DNA of 64,000 nucleotides, taken from Fragilariopsis cylindrus CCMP1102. Taxonomy: Eukaryota; Bacillariophyta; Bacillariophyceae; Bacillariales; Bacillariaceae. The stretch is from positions 372,001-436,000 of the forward strand of contig FMBT01000313.1 of assembly GCA_900095095.1 (NCBI GenBank), in the 5' to 3' direction. The position numbers and the translations under genes were made by a program. Shown piece after piece: positions 1 to 10,512 of the stretch; within the stretch, counting starts at the first letter, position 1, and each line of letters starts with the position of its first letter. The notes beneath the pieces are model-generated. The model saw nothing but the letters and a program-made list of their open reading frames with translations, did not search any database and was not told the DNA's origin.

Positions 1-2
1 AA

Positions 3-338
3 TACAGTCAATCGACACAGCTTGGCGTTTCATTTGCGGCTGGGTATGTGTCTGGTTTAGTATCAACGATTGTATCACATCCTGCCGATTCTTTACTTTC
101 TTTACGAGCACGATATCCTGACAAAACATATAAACAAATCATCGACTTGGTGGGTTGGAAACAATTAGCCACTCAAGGTTTGGTACCACGAGCGGCTTTG
201 ACCGGAACGATTATTGCCTCACAATGGTTCCTATACGATTCGTTCAAAAGTATAATGGGACTTGGTACGAGTGGAGGTGGGTGCTCATGTGCTGACGATA
301 CTAATGATGATAATGATAATAATAGTAATAATGATTGA
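3..338 (+). CDS. Mitochondrial phosphate carrier (SLC25 family), C-terminal part
   Basis: Partial: the reading frame is open from base 3 and ends at TGA 336-338, so 111 residues are visible and the rest lies before the window. The piece covers the last third of a six-helix carrier: QLGVSFAAGY, then VSHPADSLLSL, a variant of the carrier signature (P-x-D) as seen in phosphate carriers, then RAALTGTIIASQWFLYDSFK, the final helix. This order and wording match plant and algal mitochondrial phosphate carriers (PHT3/SLC25A3), which import phosphate across the inner membrane for ATP synthase. The tail after the GTSGGG stretch is a diatom-style acidic Asn/Asp run. Family assignment is from remembered homologues; the phosphate substrate is inferred from the similarity of this C-terminal third only. 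Confidence 0.85.
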   Translation, partial: YSQSTQLGVSFAAGYVSGLVSTIVSHPADSLLSLRARYPDKTYKQIIDLVGWKQLATQGLVPRAALTGTIIASQWFLYDSFKSIMGLGTSGGGCSCADDTNDDNDNNSNND

Positions 339-759
339 TGTGGGTCGGTGAGAAGAATGGTAGATAAGAAACCAACCAAAAAAGAAGAAAAGTGTCGACA
401 CTTCGACGCAAACCTTTTTTGTGCATAATGTATAGATATATAATTTATAGAAATAATGTTTCGATAGCAATTATAGATAGACTAAATATGGTAGAAGATA
501 TGAGATTAAGCAGTGATGGGTACTAATCTCTTCGGTATGTATAGAAGGCAATGCCGTCTTCGATCCTTGAATTGGTTTAGTGATACCCGTAAAAGTCTTC
601 AATTTAATTGGCGTTGTTTGGACCACACCGACTAAAGCATCCTTCGTATTCTGTACTACCCCGGTCAGAAAATCGTTCGACGCCAGTTAGAACATCATTC
701 GTATTTTCCATCATTCATGAAACTCGATCCCAATTATGATTAACGTCCATCGGCTCACT
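339..759. other. Convergent 3' intergenic region
   Basis: Tail-to-tail space between the phosphate carrier (+) and the GDNP-family gene (-). It is AT-rich and must hold both 3' UTRs. I see no further coding or structured feature. Confidence 0.5.
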
Positions 760-3588
760 CTAATCGAACACGCTTGATATCATTGCATCATTAATTTCGT
801 GCATAGTATATCCAGCTGCTAATAGAATATTAGCACGATCACTAACACTAATATATAAGTTATTCCGTCGTTTCCGTGATGGTTTGAACTGTTCGTACGC
901 ATTGATCGAAAATTGTTTTTCACCCTGTGGTATCCAATCGATAGTAATGGGAGCTCCTGTATTTGTATGTATGTAAGTTCGTTCAAGTCAAAAAAGTATC
1001 ACAGTAAAGACGGAGGTACACAAAATCGAGAAAGAGAGAGCACGTATTTGTGTGTGTGTGTGTGTGTGTGTGAGTGAGAGAGAGAGAGAGAGAGTGAGAG
1101 AGATGAACCCAAAGCTGCTTTATTTGCTGGACCATCGTGAACTTGTGCGTATACAATAAAATGCACGGTAAACGCACCTGATTTCACAGCAGGATTGTCT
1201 CCTAGTAGTAGGTGTTATATCAAGTGTGTTAGAAAAAAAAAGGAGGCGACTGACGATAAGTAGAGAAAAGGAAAAATGTGCAAACAGTTTCCATCCCTTA
1301 TCGTCTCTGTGTTATCATAACTTACCAAGAATGATTGGAAATTCTGTAATTACTATACGACCGAATCGTGCCTTCTTCTTAGTAGTATCACCTAAACTAA
1401 CATCGTCGCCGCTGCCATTACTGCTATCATCCCCGTAGCTGTGAGTAGTAGTAATCTTGAGGCATCCTTTAAGCTTGAGACATTGCTGCTGTTGTTGTTG
1501 CTGTTGATTTGTGTTCGTAATCTTGAGGCATCCTTTAAGCTTGAGACCTTGATGCTGTGGCTGTGGCTGTTGATTTGTATTCGCATCTGTGTCTGTATTT
1601 GTATTTGTATTTGTATTCGTATTCGTATTCGTATTCGTATTTGTTGCGATGATAGACTTGAACTTATCCTTAAGAGATGGCCTTCTTTTCTTTTTTTTCT
1701 TTTTCTTTTGTTTTGCGATAGTTGTAGAAGAAGTATCGTCACTACCCTCGGCAGCAGTAGCAGTAGCAATAGAAGAAGAAGAAGTAGAAGTAGAATCAGG
1801 AATAGAAATAGGAGGGTCTGTACTTCTACTACTTTCTGATCGATATCCTTTGATGATAGAATACCTACGTTCCCGTGGCTTTTTCTGCTGTCTCGTACTT
1901 AACGTTGCTTTCGATGGTGATGTTTTTGATATAAGTGGTAATCTCGGAGAAGATAATGATGACATTGTTACTGTTAATGGCACTGTTGCTACTGTTAGAT
2001 GATGATTATTGGTATCATCCACCTTCTCCTCATCTTCGTGTGCTGTTGCTGTTGCTATTGCTGGTGTTGTTTTAATGAAAGAGATTATCCGTCCACTTTT
2101 CTGCCTACGACGACGTTTTGGACTCAATAATATTGTGAGTTGTTTCGTTTCGTCGTCTTCGTCGTCGGTGGTCTCTATAACTTCTTGCTCTTCCTCTTTC
2201 TCCTCCTTCCTATACTTTACTACCATCGATGATGAATCGTCGGTGGCGCCGCCAGTACAAGTTGTAGTATTGTCGGTGGGTATTGGTGGTAGTAATGACC
2301 TCGAACTTTGTTGTCGATGCTGTAGTTGATTTAATACCCATTCACGTGCCTCTGTGATTTTTTCTTCTCCTTCACTATTACAGCTGTCCTCGTCCTCATC
2401 ATCGTCATCCACAAACGATGATGATTTTAATATTGATGATCTCCTCTTCATCTTCAACGTCGTTCCACTTCTTCTTGGTCGTTGTTGTTGTTGTTGTTGT
2501 TGTTGTAAGCTGCCGTTGTCAGTATTCTTGTTAATAACAAGCTGTTCATATTTATTCATGCTGGGTGTTCTTGTTGCTGTAACGACGGAACCACGCCCTC
2601 GCGAACGTTGTTTTCTTGTCTTTGGTGGTGGAAGCTGCGGAAGGAGCGGTGATCGAGTCTGTAGTCGTCGTCGTCGTCGTCCAGTACGTATATTAGTACT
2701 TGTAGTAGTGGTATCAGCAGTAGTATTAGTAGGCGCCTGCTGATCCTTCATCATAAGAACTGTATCGGAACCCATACGAACAGCAGCTGTTGATGCAAAT
2801 GAGGAAGTAGCACGATGATTAGTACCAAATATCTTAATCACCATATTAGCAACAGCAGTAGTACGATTAGTAACGGCATCGGTATTATCAGGCGTAGTAA
2901 TCTTTTCGAGAACAGGATCGGGAACGGGAACGGGATCAGTAGTAGTAGTAGTAGTGGTAGTAACAGTGGGTGCAGTAGAGGCAGTAGAGGCAGTAACCGA
3001 CGATGAGAATCTCATAGAATTTCGTCTACTTGCTTTTCCTTTTACTTTCTTAGTACCGTTTTTTGTATCACTAGAACCCCCGCGTTGTAATAGTACGCTT
3101 AGTCCTATGTCTTCTTCTTCTTCATCATCTTCTCCTCCTCCCATGATTGATTTCGTTAACGAATCAAAAATATTTCGTTTCCTTTCCTTTTTCAATTTAT
3201 TTATATGATCTTTCTTTTTGTTACTAATACGACGAGGATCATTGTTGTTGTCATTGTTATTATTATTATTATTATTTCTATTATTGGTGTTGACGACGGA
3301 AAAGGAGGTCGATGATCGTAAATTTTCCCTTCGGCTCATTCGACGCTTGTTGTTATTGTTATTGTTATTATTACTAGTAGTAGTAGTAGTAGTAGTCTCA
3401 TTACTATTATCATTATTATCCATCTTGACTTCGTATTTGTCTTTCGTTACCTTGCTTTTCTTCTTAATATCACAAGAAAGAGAAGATTGGGGTGCACTAC
3501 TAGTAGTATCCATGTCCATGTTATTCATCATGACTTCGTATTTGTCTTTCTTTATCTTGCTTGCACTACTAGTAGTATCCATGTCCAT
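760..3588 (-). CDS. Low-complexity diatom-family protein with C-terminal GDNPAVKSGAPITIDW module
   Basis: Three exons by hand: 3588-1326, 1201-1178 and 956-760, giving 827 aa. Both introns use GT-AG and sit in phase 1. The first ~750 residues are low complexity (runs of Asn, Thr, Ser, Gln, Lys, Asp), with internal repeats: MNNMDMDTTSSA occurs twice near the N-terminus and LKLKGCLKIT twice before the C-terminal domain. The conserved part is KARFGRIVITEFPIILG + DNPAVKSG + APITIDWIPQGEKQFSINAYE, then an ISVSDRANILLAAGYTMHEI tail. I know this module (FG.v.I.E.p..lGDNP..S.G.P..i.W) as a widespread diatom protein family of unknown function. It supports both intron joins, because neither GDNPAVKSG nor GAPITIDW would be read through. 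The basic, Ser-rich body suggests a nuclear protein, but that is only inference. Confidence 0.75.
1051..1104 (+). repeat. (GT)n-(GA)n compound microsatellite
   Basis: A run of about 11 GT units is followed by a GA/GAGT-rich run. It lies inside the second intron of the minus-strand GDNP-family gene. Confidence 0.9.
1178..1201 (-). other. 24-nt micro-exon (exon 2 of the GDNP-family gene)
   Basis: On the minus strand an ...ACTAG acceptor is followed by GAGACAATCCTGCTGTGAAA and four more bases, then the donor GTGCGT. With one base from exon 1 and two from exon 3 it encodes exactly the eight residues GDNPAVKS plus the first base of the next Gly. This is the family's most conserved stretch, so the exon is very unlikely to be chance. 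Confidence 0.75.
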
Positions 3589-3751
3589 GTTATTCTATTA
3601 ATATGCTGGCGTATTTTATATTGTTGTAGTAATTTGTGAGGATGTTGTATGTACGTACATTAATCAATATTATAAACAATGTCTTTCGATTATAAAATAG
3701 ATGCAATTAACTTCTTTTATTGAGGAATGTAAACCGGCCTCTAACACAGTA

Positions 3752-3973
3752 CTTCCTCCGTACAACGCTTAATTCAGTCGCGCTATCGCTTGAAATTTTT
3801 GAGAAATAATTAACACGTTCAACGACGAAATTTGCAAGGAGGATGAGGGAAACTAGTGACTTTAACCCTCTATTTTGTGAGTAGATCTAAATATTTTAAG
3901 GTTTTAGCGGTCTCTTATAGGCGCTAAATTTTCACACCATAGCGCGCCTGAATTAAGCGTTGCACGGAGGAAG
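3752..3973. mobile_element. 222-bp TA-flanked MITE (Tc1/mariner, Stowaway-like)
   Basis: The element is flanked by TA at 3750-3751 and 3974-3975. The left end reads CTTCCTCCGTACAACGCTTA and the right end is its reverse complement with a few mismatches (CTTCCTCCGTGCAACGCTTA), giving imperfect terminal inverted repeats of about 50 bp. There is no ORF. The terminal CTTCCTCCGT, TA duplication and small size fit Stowaway-type MITEs of the Tc1/mariner superfamily. The same terminus ends the larger element at 6200-8134, and subterminal sequence (TAACCCT.., AATATT.TAAGGTTTTA) is also shared, so the MITE looks like a short relative of that element. Confidence 0.8.
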
Positions 3974-3975
3974 TA

Positions 3976-6197
3976 TATCAAATAACGAGAAGTATCTAAA
4001 AAGCGGAGCATACAAAATTTCGTAGTCGTTGCAATTTCAAATTGTTGGCATAAGTCATTGACTTTTTGCATCACACTTACAACATATGCCCTTTTAATTT
4101 TTCATATTTTTGTGTCCTGTAAAAAACTCAATGCTTCTCAGCTTTTATTACTGCGTATATATCATTGTAGTATCATCTATTTATCACACACACACACTAG
4201 TATTGAAAAGGGAGGCTATTAATCATTGAGGCTTTTAGGCTAAATTGAAATAGAATAAAATGATGTACTTCCAAAGCCATAATTTAATCAAGTATCACGA
4301 ACATAGTTCCTTGTGCGTGCAATGTTTCCATGTAACAACATCATATACGGAAAGCAACATGAGGGATTTCTTTGTCTTGAAATTAAAGGTGTTGTGCCAA
4401 ATAAAAAATCCCAGTTTAACAAGAAGATTGCCTCAGAGTTTGTTCTTAAAACAAGTTGGTGTTTGGCTAAAAAAAGCAATCATGAATGACAATAATAGCG
4501 GCTAACTCATGACCTGACTAGATTGAGAAGTCTCAAAGTATTTGTCACAGTAGGGGAAAGTGTATACAAATAATACTTTTGATTCATCAATAAAAATTAC
4601 AAAACATTCACAATGGCACAATGCATCAAGATTAAATCAATGTGAAATTATGATTTGAGAGAAGGCTGCTACTACTACAAAATCAGATATCTCACTCAGT
4701 GGAATGGAATGGAATGGAATTGATGATGTTATGGAGATATCATTGAATAGCTTTAAGAGAAACAGGTAGCCAAACATCTCAATAGATCAACACCAGTAGG
4801 AGTAATCAATCAGTATTGCTATCTAGTATGCCATATTTTGAGTAAGTACAAGCAGAATACATATAAATACAATCATAGAAATATAACCACATTCATCAAT
4901 ATTTCCAGCAGGTGATGCCACCATGTCCTAGCTAGCAAGATCAATGTTCTGGTGCTACTAGAGAACAGAAGGAATATATAGTAGCAATGAATTTGCAGTA
5001 GATATAGAATGGATATTACCAACAACAATGCAATGCAACCAGATTGATATTTATGCGCACATGAAGTGTAATAATAATAATAATACATGAAGAAGCAGGA
5101 CAAGCAGTGTGGATTGTATCATATATTGAAACATTTTTGTCACTTGGTGGATTGCATGAGTAGAAGATTTACAGTGGATTATATCATATATTGATACATT
5201 TGTCACTTGGTGTGAATTGAATGAGTTCAAGTTTGGACTATTTGATAGAATGGGGGAAAACAAAGATGATGGGTGCATACTCAATGAATAAAACTAACAA
5301 ACGCTTCCATGCTTTTTATTTTTAGGAAAAACTCAAGAATATAATATTTTTAAACCAAATGCGCCAAGTTTGTGATCATTGGCATTTTATCAAATATGAA
5401 ACTGCAAACTCCAAACAACAAATTCAACTACACAGTAGGTAGAATATATATCAAAGACTTAATTCCAGTATGTGAGATTCCATACCATTATGATTCCACA
5501 GGACATTATTATTGGATGGGGCTATATATTGTGAATATTAAAAGAAATGCCAATCAATGTGTATATTCTGAGATGCAGGGTACCTAGATGACAAGATTGA
5601 ATTGAAGAAAGTACTACTAGCAACTTCAGCAGAAGAATACATATACCCCATCAGCATTTTCTAGATTAGAACAATTGGTAAATGCAGTCATATATAATAA
5701 TAAGATTAGAAAAAAAGCATCCAGAATATTATTCCGGTATCCAGCTACTAAGATGAGGTTATGATGAGCTAACAGTAAAATTGTGAATGCCAGGATATCC
5801 ATATACAGATTCATGTAGAAAAAATGCTAACCCAATTCTAATGTCAATCAAAATGGACAAGACAAGTAAAAGAACTCCCCCTCCCCTCAAAAACTGACAG
5901 AACTGATCCAAGGAACAAAGAGTAGATACAATTGACTACTACAACAAATATATGGGAGCTTTTTATTATGCAAAATCTGTCAATGAAGCCATTATCTATG
6001 TACAGAACAATTAGCAACCCAACAAGAAAATAAAAGATGTGTGTATGATACATTAAATTGAATTATGATTCTAGATTAGCTGAAATACTGTTTGTGCAAT
6101 GAATCCCAATACAGAACTTACCTATAGAGCAAGCAGTGATATGATCCTAAACACAACCACCACAGTGATGATACAGTAGTAGACAGCGTAGCTTCAC
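3976..6197. other. Gene-poor region, unassigned, probably decayed repeats
   Basis: About 2.2 kb without a convincing gene. The longest open frame (4260-4505, 81 codons) has no recognisable domain. At about 5104-5222 a ~65-bp unit containing ATCATATATTGA and TTTGTCACTTGGTG occurs twice in direct orientation. A short GGAAT run is at 4703-4718. The many small open frames in both strands without domains suggest old repeat DNA, but I could not assign a family. Confidence 0.4.
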
Positions 6198-6519
6198 TAC
6201 TTCCTCCGTGCAACGCTTTTTGTCGCGCGGGCTATCGCATGAAAATTTAGCTAGTGTTATTAACACAGTAAAACCTTAAAATATTAAGATATAGGGTTAA
6301 AGTAACCCCTTTTAACCCCAATAAGAGACATAAAACACAAAGATAATGATGGAACGATACTCAGTACAACAAAATAAATCAAATATAAATCATTACGATT
6401 GAATCATCTATGCTATATTTATGTTACTAAGTACTACTGTATGTGTTTATAGATAATGAATCGATACTTTATGTACTGTACGAGTTACTTGTTGTGATTG
6501 CAAACAATACAGTATGTAC

Positions 6520-7250
6520 AGTATCGATCGGATCCAATCCAATCCATTGGATCCATTTGTTTGATTGGATCCGTTCATTACGATCATCCATTCGTTGCAA
6601 TCATCCATTCCTCCACGAGTATAGATCGGATCCATTCGTTGCGAATCATTCATTCTTCCCCGTAATGTAATATATATCGGATGGATCCATCCGTTGCGAT
6701 CATCCATGCATTGCGATTCATCCATCCCCCAATATAGATCGTAATATAGATGATTCCGTTCATTCGTTTCCATTCCTCCCCGTTAATAAATTAAATCATC
6801 GTGTATATTGTTGTGTTTGTATATTGTAGTTATTAATCCAGCTCCCAGTACCATGCCTCGAATTGTGCTTGTTGTCTCCTCTGTTCCTCATCTTGCATCA
6901 ATACTGTACGTACTGTACTTGTTGCTGTTTGCTTGTTGTGATGGCAGATAAAGTGTGTACAGTATTGATTCGAATCGGATCCGTTCGTTCAATCGGATCC
7001 ATTTGTTGATTGATTCACCCATTCCTCCCTCTAATATATTAGGTTATCATGTGTATTGTTGAGTTTGTATTACTCCCAGTAATATAGATCCGATCCATTC
7101 GTTCCAATCATCCATTCCTCCCCGGTCGTAATATATATCGTATCCGTCGTATCTGTTTCATTGATTGATTCATCCATTCCTCCCTGTAATATAGATTGTA
7201 ATATAGATCGTATTCCTATCCGTTTAGTTGATTGATTTACCCATTCCCTA
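6520..7250. repeat. Degenerate GGATCCATTCGTTGCGATCATCC minisatellite
   Basis: Words such as GATCGGATCCATTCGTTGCG, CATCCATTCCTCCCC and AATATAGATCG recur many times with irregular spacing. A second pair, CGTGTATATTGTTGTGTTTG-like followed by a short spacer and CTCCCAGT, also recurs. The array lies entirely within the TIR element. Confidence 0.7.
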
Positions 7251-7271
7251 TCATGTATATTGCTGTGTTTG

Positions 7272-7614
7272 TATATTGTAGTTATATCAATCCAATTCTT
7301 ACTACTGCTGTCGCTACTCCTCTACCAAATTCAATACGACGTCGACGCCCACTTCGATTAGTACCAGTATCATCAGATGGATCATAAACATGAGGATGAA
7401 GTCATGCTTCAGTAATAAAAGGAGATGAATTAATAATTCCAATTGAATTTTCATTATAATCAATATCAACTTTTCTTTCTTCTGTATGAACTGCAGAAAC
7501 GAATCCTATTCCTCCCTGACTTATAGTGGATGGGTCAACTCTAACCCATGCTCCCAAAGAGAAGATATCTCTACTCACAGGAGGAGGAGGCTCGGCAGGT
7601 GCTCGACGAATCAT
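7272..7614 (-). pseudogene. Gene fragment carried inside the TIR element
   Basis: Starting at ATG 7614 the frame reads MIRRAPAEPPPPVSRDIFSL then GAWVRVDPSTISQGGIGFVS, AVHTEERKVDIDYNENS and SPFITEA, then a TGA (7402-7404). The same frame continues open beyond it as LHPHVYDPSDDTGTNRSG and RRRRIEFGRGVATAVVRIGL to a stop near 7272. The WVRVDPSTISQGGIGFVSAV stretch resembles a small beta-rich domain that I recall from diatom proteins of unknown function. The coding-like sequence on both sides of the stop suggests a once longer exon. Alternatively it is the N-terminal remnant of a protein encoded by a full-length parent element. Confidence 0.5.
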
Positions 7615-8136
7615 GGTGCTGTTGTTGTTGTTGTTGTTGTTGTTTCAGTCTTGAAAAGAAGTAAAAGAAGCAACACCTTTTTATTTTTTTCATAGTCAAA
7701 AAATGGAGTTAGAAGCTCCTGGTTTGTATCGTATCTTGTGCGATCAATATTGAAGAGAGTACACCAGTCTAGCTTTGGATTAGAGCAATACAAGGTCCTA
7801 TACAGTTAATTTAATGAAATTTTCGACCGATCTGCTGCCGACAGTCCCGGTTTAGTAAAGAAATAAAATTTTGGCTTCAAAAATAGGACCTTGATCCGGA
7901 AAAGGAGAGCGTTAGTAGTATTTGAGTTGCTTGTTTGAATGAGTATAGTTTCGTCTCTATTCATTCATTGGAAGTTGTCTAAAATGGACCCACCATGGTC
8001 AAATCCATTAGGACGTAATTAAAATAATAATAATGAAATAGATTTAAGTTTACGATGACCGTTGAACGTCTTAATAACACTAGCTAAATTTTCAAGCGAT
8101 AGCCCGCGCGACAAAAAGCGTTGCACGGAGGAAGTA

Positions 8137-10204
8137 CAGTCTGCTCGCGTTAACAAATACAAAATAGCAAATACACTCTCATTAACAAATACACCATATC
8201 GGTTTACACGTGATTCAGACCGTTGGGTCCCGTGTAGTGATTGATGGTTCGTGATTCGTGACTAAATAGCCTGTAGTGGATCCCGCGTAGTGACTTATTG
8301 ATATAAGAACTAAATCATGCCCAAAATTTTACTAGTATTTGTTAGTCTAATATATGATAATAACTTTAGCATCAAATATATACACCTGAAAAGTCTTTTT
8401 TTTGGAAAATTAAACTATGAAGTTTACAATTGATCTATTGGATGGAGAATTATTATATTCCTTAGTCTCCTAAGCCTACTGGTATCTCATAATTTAGGCT
8501 CACACATGGTACACATCAAATAACCCCCCAAAATGGCCCATTTGCAGTGTTTTGTGGACATACAGTACGCTCAAAAAGGTGAATCATCACAAAATATGTC
8601 AATGGGGTGCACTTTATATTCCAAAGGGAACTTACTCTTGGTGCTTTGTGTTGATGATCCAGCTTAGGTGCGCACAAAAGTGGAAAAACCAGTTTTGAGG
8701 CCTAAATGGCCCATTTTGTGGTTAACAACTTCATCACCTCCATTGAAAACTAAGCATTATTAGGACCTTGTAGGTATAGGTATAATGGATGCTAGTGCAC
8801 CCAACCCAGAAGGTTTTGTCCTCTGCAACCCTTTCAAATAAGATATTCTGTTGTTCATTATTTGTTGTGTGTGTGCGCCTGCCACAACAGCGGATTGTAA
8901 TTTATTCAACAACCCAACCACAGGAACAAGAAAGTGATAGGAGGCAACTATAATGTTCTGGTATAATATAAGAATGCTATTTGACCCAACTCAGAAGAAG
9001 TTGTTGTCCTCTGCAACACTTTCAAAGAAGATATTGTGTTGTTCATTTTGATTGAAAATCATTTTGTTTGTGTGCCTTCCACAACAACAGATTGTAATTT
9101 ATTCAACAACCACAGGAACAAAAAAGTGGTAGGAGGCAACTATAATGTTCTAGTATAATATAAGAATGATACTGCACCCAACTCAGAAGAAGTTGTTGTC
9201 CTCTGCAACACTTTCAAAGAAGATTTTGTGTTGTTCATTTTGATTGAAAATCATTTTATTTGTGTGCCTTCCGCAACAACAGATTGTAATTTATTCAACA
9301 ACCACAGGAACAAAAAAGTGGTAGGAGGCAACTATAATGTTCTAGTATAATATAGGAATGATACTGCACCCAACTCAGATGTTGTTGTTGTCCTCTGCAA
9401 CACTTTCGAGTAAGATATTATGTGGTTCATTTTGATGAAAAATATTGATATTTGTGTGCATACCACAACAGTAAAATGAGTTTTACTCTTCAACTACAGG
9501 GACAAAAAAGTGGTAGGAGGCAACTACAGTGTTCTAGTATGATAGAAGTATGATACTGCACCCAACTCAGATGTGTTTGTTGTCCTCTGCAACACTTTCG
9601 AGTAAGATATTATGTGGTTCATTTTGATGAAAAATATTGATATTTGTGTGCATACCACAACAGTAAAATGAGTTTTACTCTTCAACTACAGGGACAAAAA
9701 AGTGGTAGGAGGCAACTAAATTGGTCTAGTACACTATTAGAATCTTATTGTACCTAACCCAGCTGGTGTTGTCCTTTGCAACACTTTCAAATGATATATT
9801 TTGTTAGGTGTACACATACATTTTAAAATCTCTAAAATGTGTGCTGTGTGTGAGCCTACATTATGAGATACTGGTAGGCTTACAAGACTAAGGAATATAA
9901 TATTTCTCCATTCAATAGATCAATTGTAAACTCCATAGTCAATTTTTCCAAAAAAATGACTTGTCAGATTTATATATTTGATGCTAAAGTTGCTATTATA
10001 TACTACACTAACAAATACTAGTAAAATTTGGGCATGATTTAGTTTTTATATTGGCATATTTGGGCATTATTTAGTGTTTATACATGCATATTTGGGCATT
10101 ATTTAGTTTTTTTATTCGTACCAATATCACGTAACATTCACCTCTCATTAACAAATACATCAGACCGGTTTACAGGGTATGTATTTGTTAACGCGAGCAG
10201 ACTG
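8137..10204. mobile_element. 2.07-kb TA-flanked long-inverted-repeat (foldback-like) element
   Basis: TA lies on both sides (8135-8136 and 10205-10206). The outermost 24-25 bp, beginning CAGTCTGCTCGCGTTAACAA, are perfectly repeated in inverse at the right end. Weaker inverse similarity resumes at about 8290-8515 versus 9825-10050 (both arms contain AAATCATGCCCAAA, TTTACTAGTATTTGTTAGT, TTTACAATTGATCTATTG and TAAGCCTAC.GGTATCTCATAAT), so each arm is about 370 bp with gaps. There is no long ORF. The core is a tandem array of ~190-bp units. The left TA is shared with the element at 6200-8134, so one element probably inserted at the target duplication of the other. No transposase is visible and the superfamily is unknown. 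Confidence 0.75.
8795..9790 (+). repeat. ~190-bp tandem array (about five units)
   Basis: Units begin near 8805, 8993, 9179, 9368, 9557 and a partial at about 9755. Each contains CACCCAACTCAG, TTGTTGTCCTCTGCAACACT, ACAACAG.TTGTAATTTATTC and GTGGTAGGAGGCAACTATAA. Units three to five are closest to each other and the outer ones are more diverged, as expected for an array growing by unequal exchange. The array fills the core of the long-inverted-repeat element. Confidence 0.85.
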
Positions 10205-10512
10205 TACTTGTACATTATTTTCAGAGCTCGCAAGTTCGTAAGAGGTCAATTCTCATTGGTCAGTACAGTACACTCGGTCGATTCACAAGAACTCAAAAAT
10301 AAATAAGAAGGAAATTGATTGGAAATTTGAATTCCATTTCAATACAATCAGAATAAGCCGACACAAATCAATCATCAATAAGAGAATCAATCAATCGAAT
10401 AAAATATGATAAAATAAGAAATAGTATCATATCGGAAAAGGAAAGAATAAAACGAAGAGAGAGAGAGAGAAGAAAAACAAACACAAAACCAGAAACAGAA
10501 AACCCCATCATC

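Larger units (their letters stand above)
6200..8134. mobile_element. 1.9-kb TA-flanked element with 64-bp inverted repeats (non-autonomous, CTTCCTCCGT family)
   Basis: TA occurs at 6198-6199 and 8135-8136. The left 64 bp, beginning CTTCCTCCGTGCAACGCTTT, is matched by the reverse complement of the right end with one mismatch, so the two ends are almost identical and the insertion is probably recent. No transposase-like ORF is present. The interior holds a degenerate array of GATCCATTCGTTGCGATCATCC-like words (about 6520-7250) and, at about 7270-7614 on the minus strand, a piece of a protein-coding gene. Superfamily placement as Tc1/mariner-like rests on the TA duplication and the terminal motif only. 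It shares its termini with the MITE at 3752-3973. Confidence 0.8.

Noticed and set aside
1589-3601. Plus-strand frames of 85-137 codons opposite the GDNP-family gene
   Set aside because: They are mirror readings of trinucleotide runs (poly-Val/Ser/Leu) and overlap a supported minus-strand exon.
8795-9790. CRISPR-like array
   Set aside because: Units are ~190 bp, contiguous and without unique spacers, and the DNA is eukaryotic; it is a tandem repeat within a mobile element.
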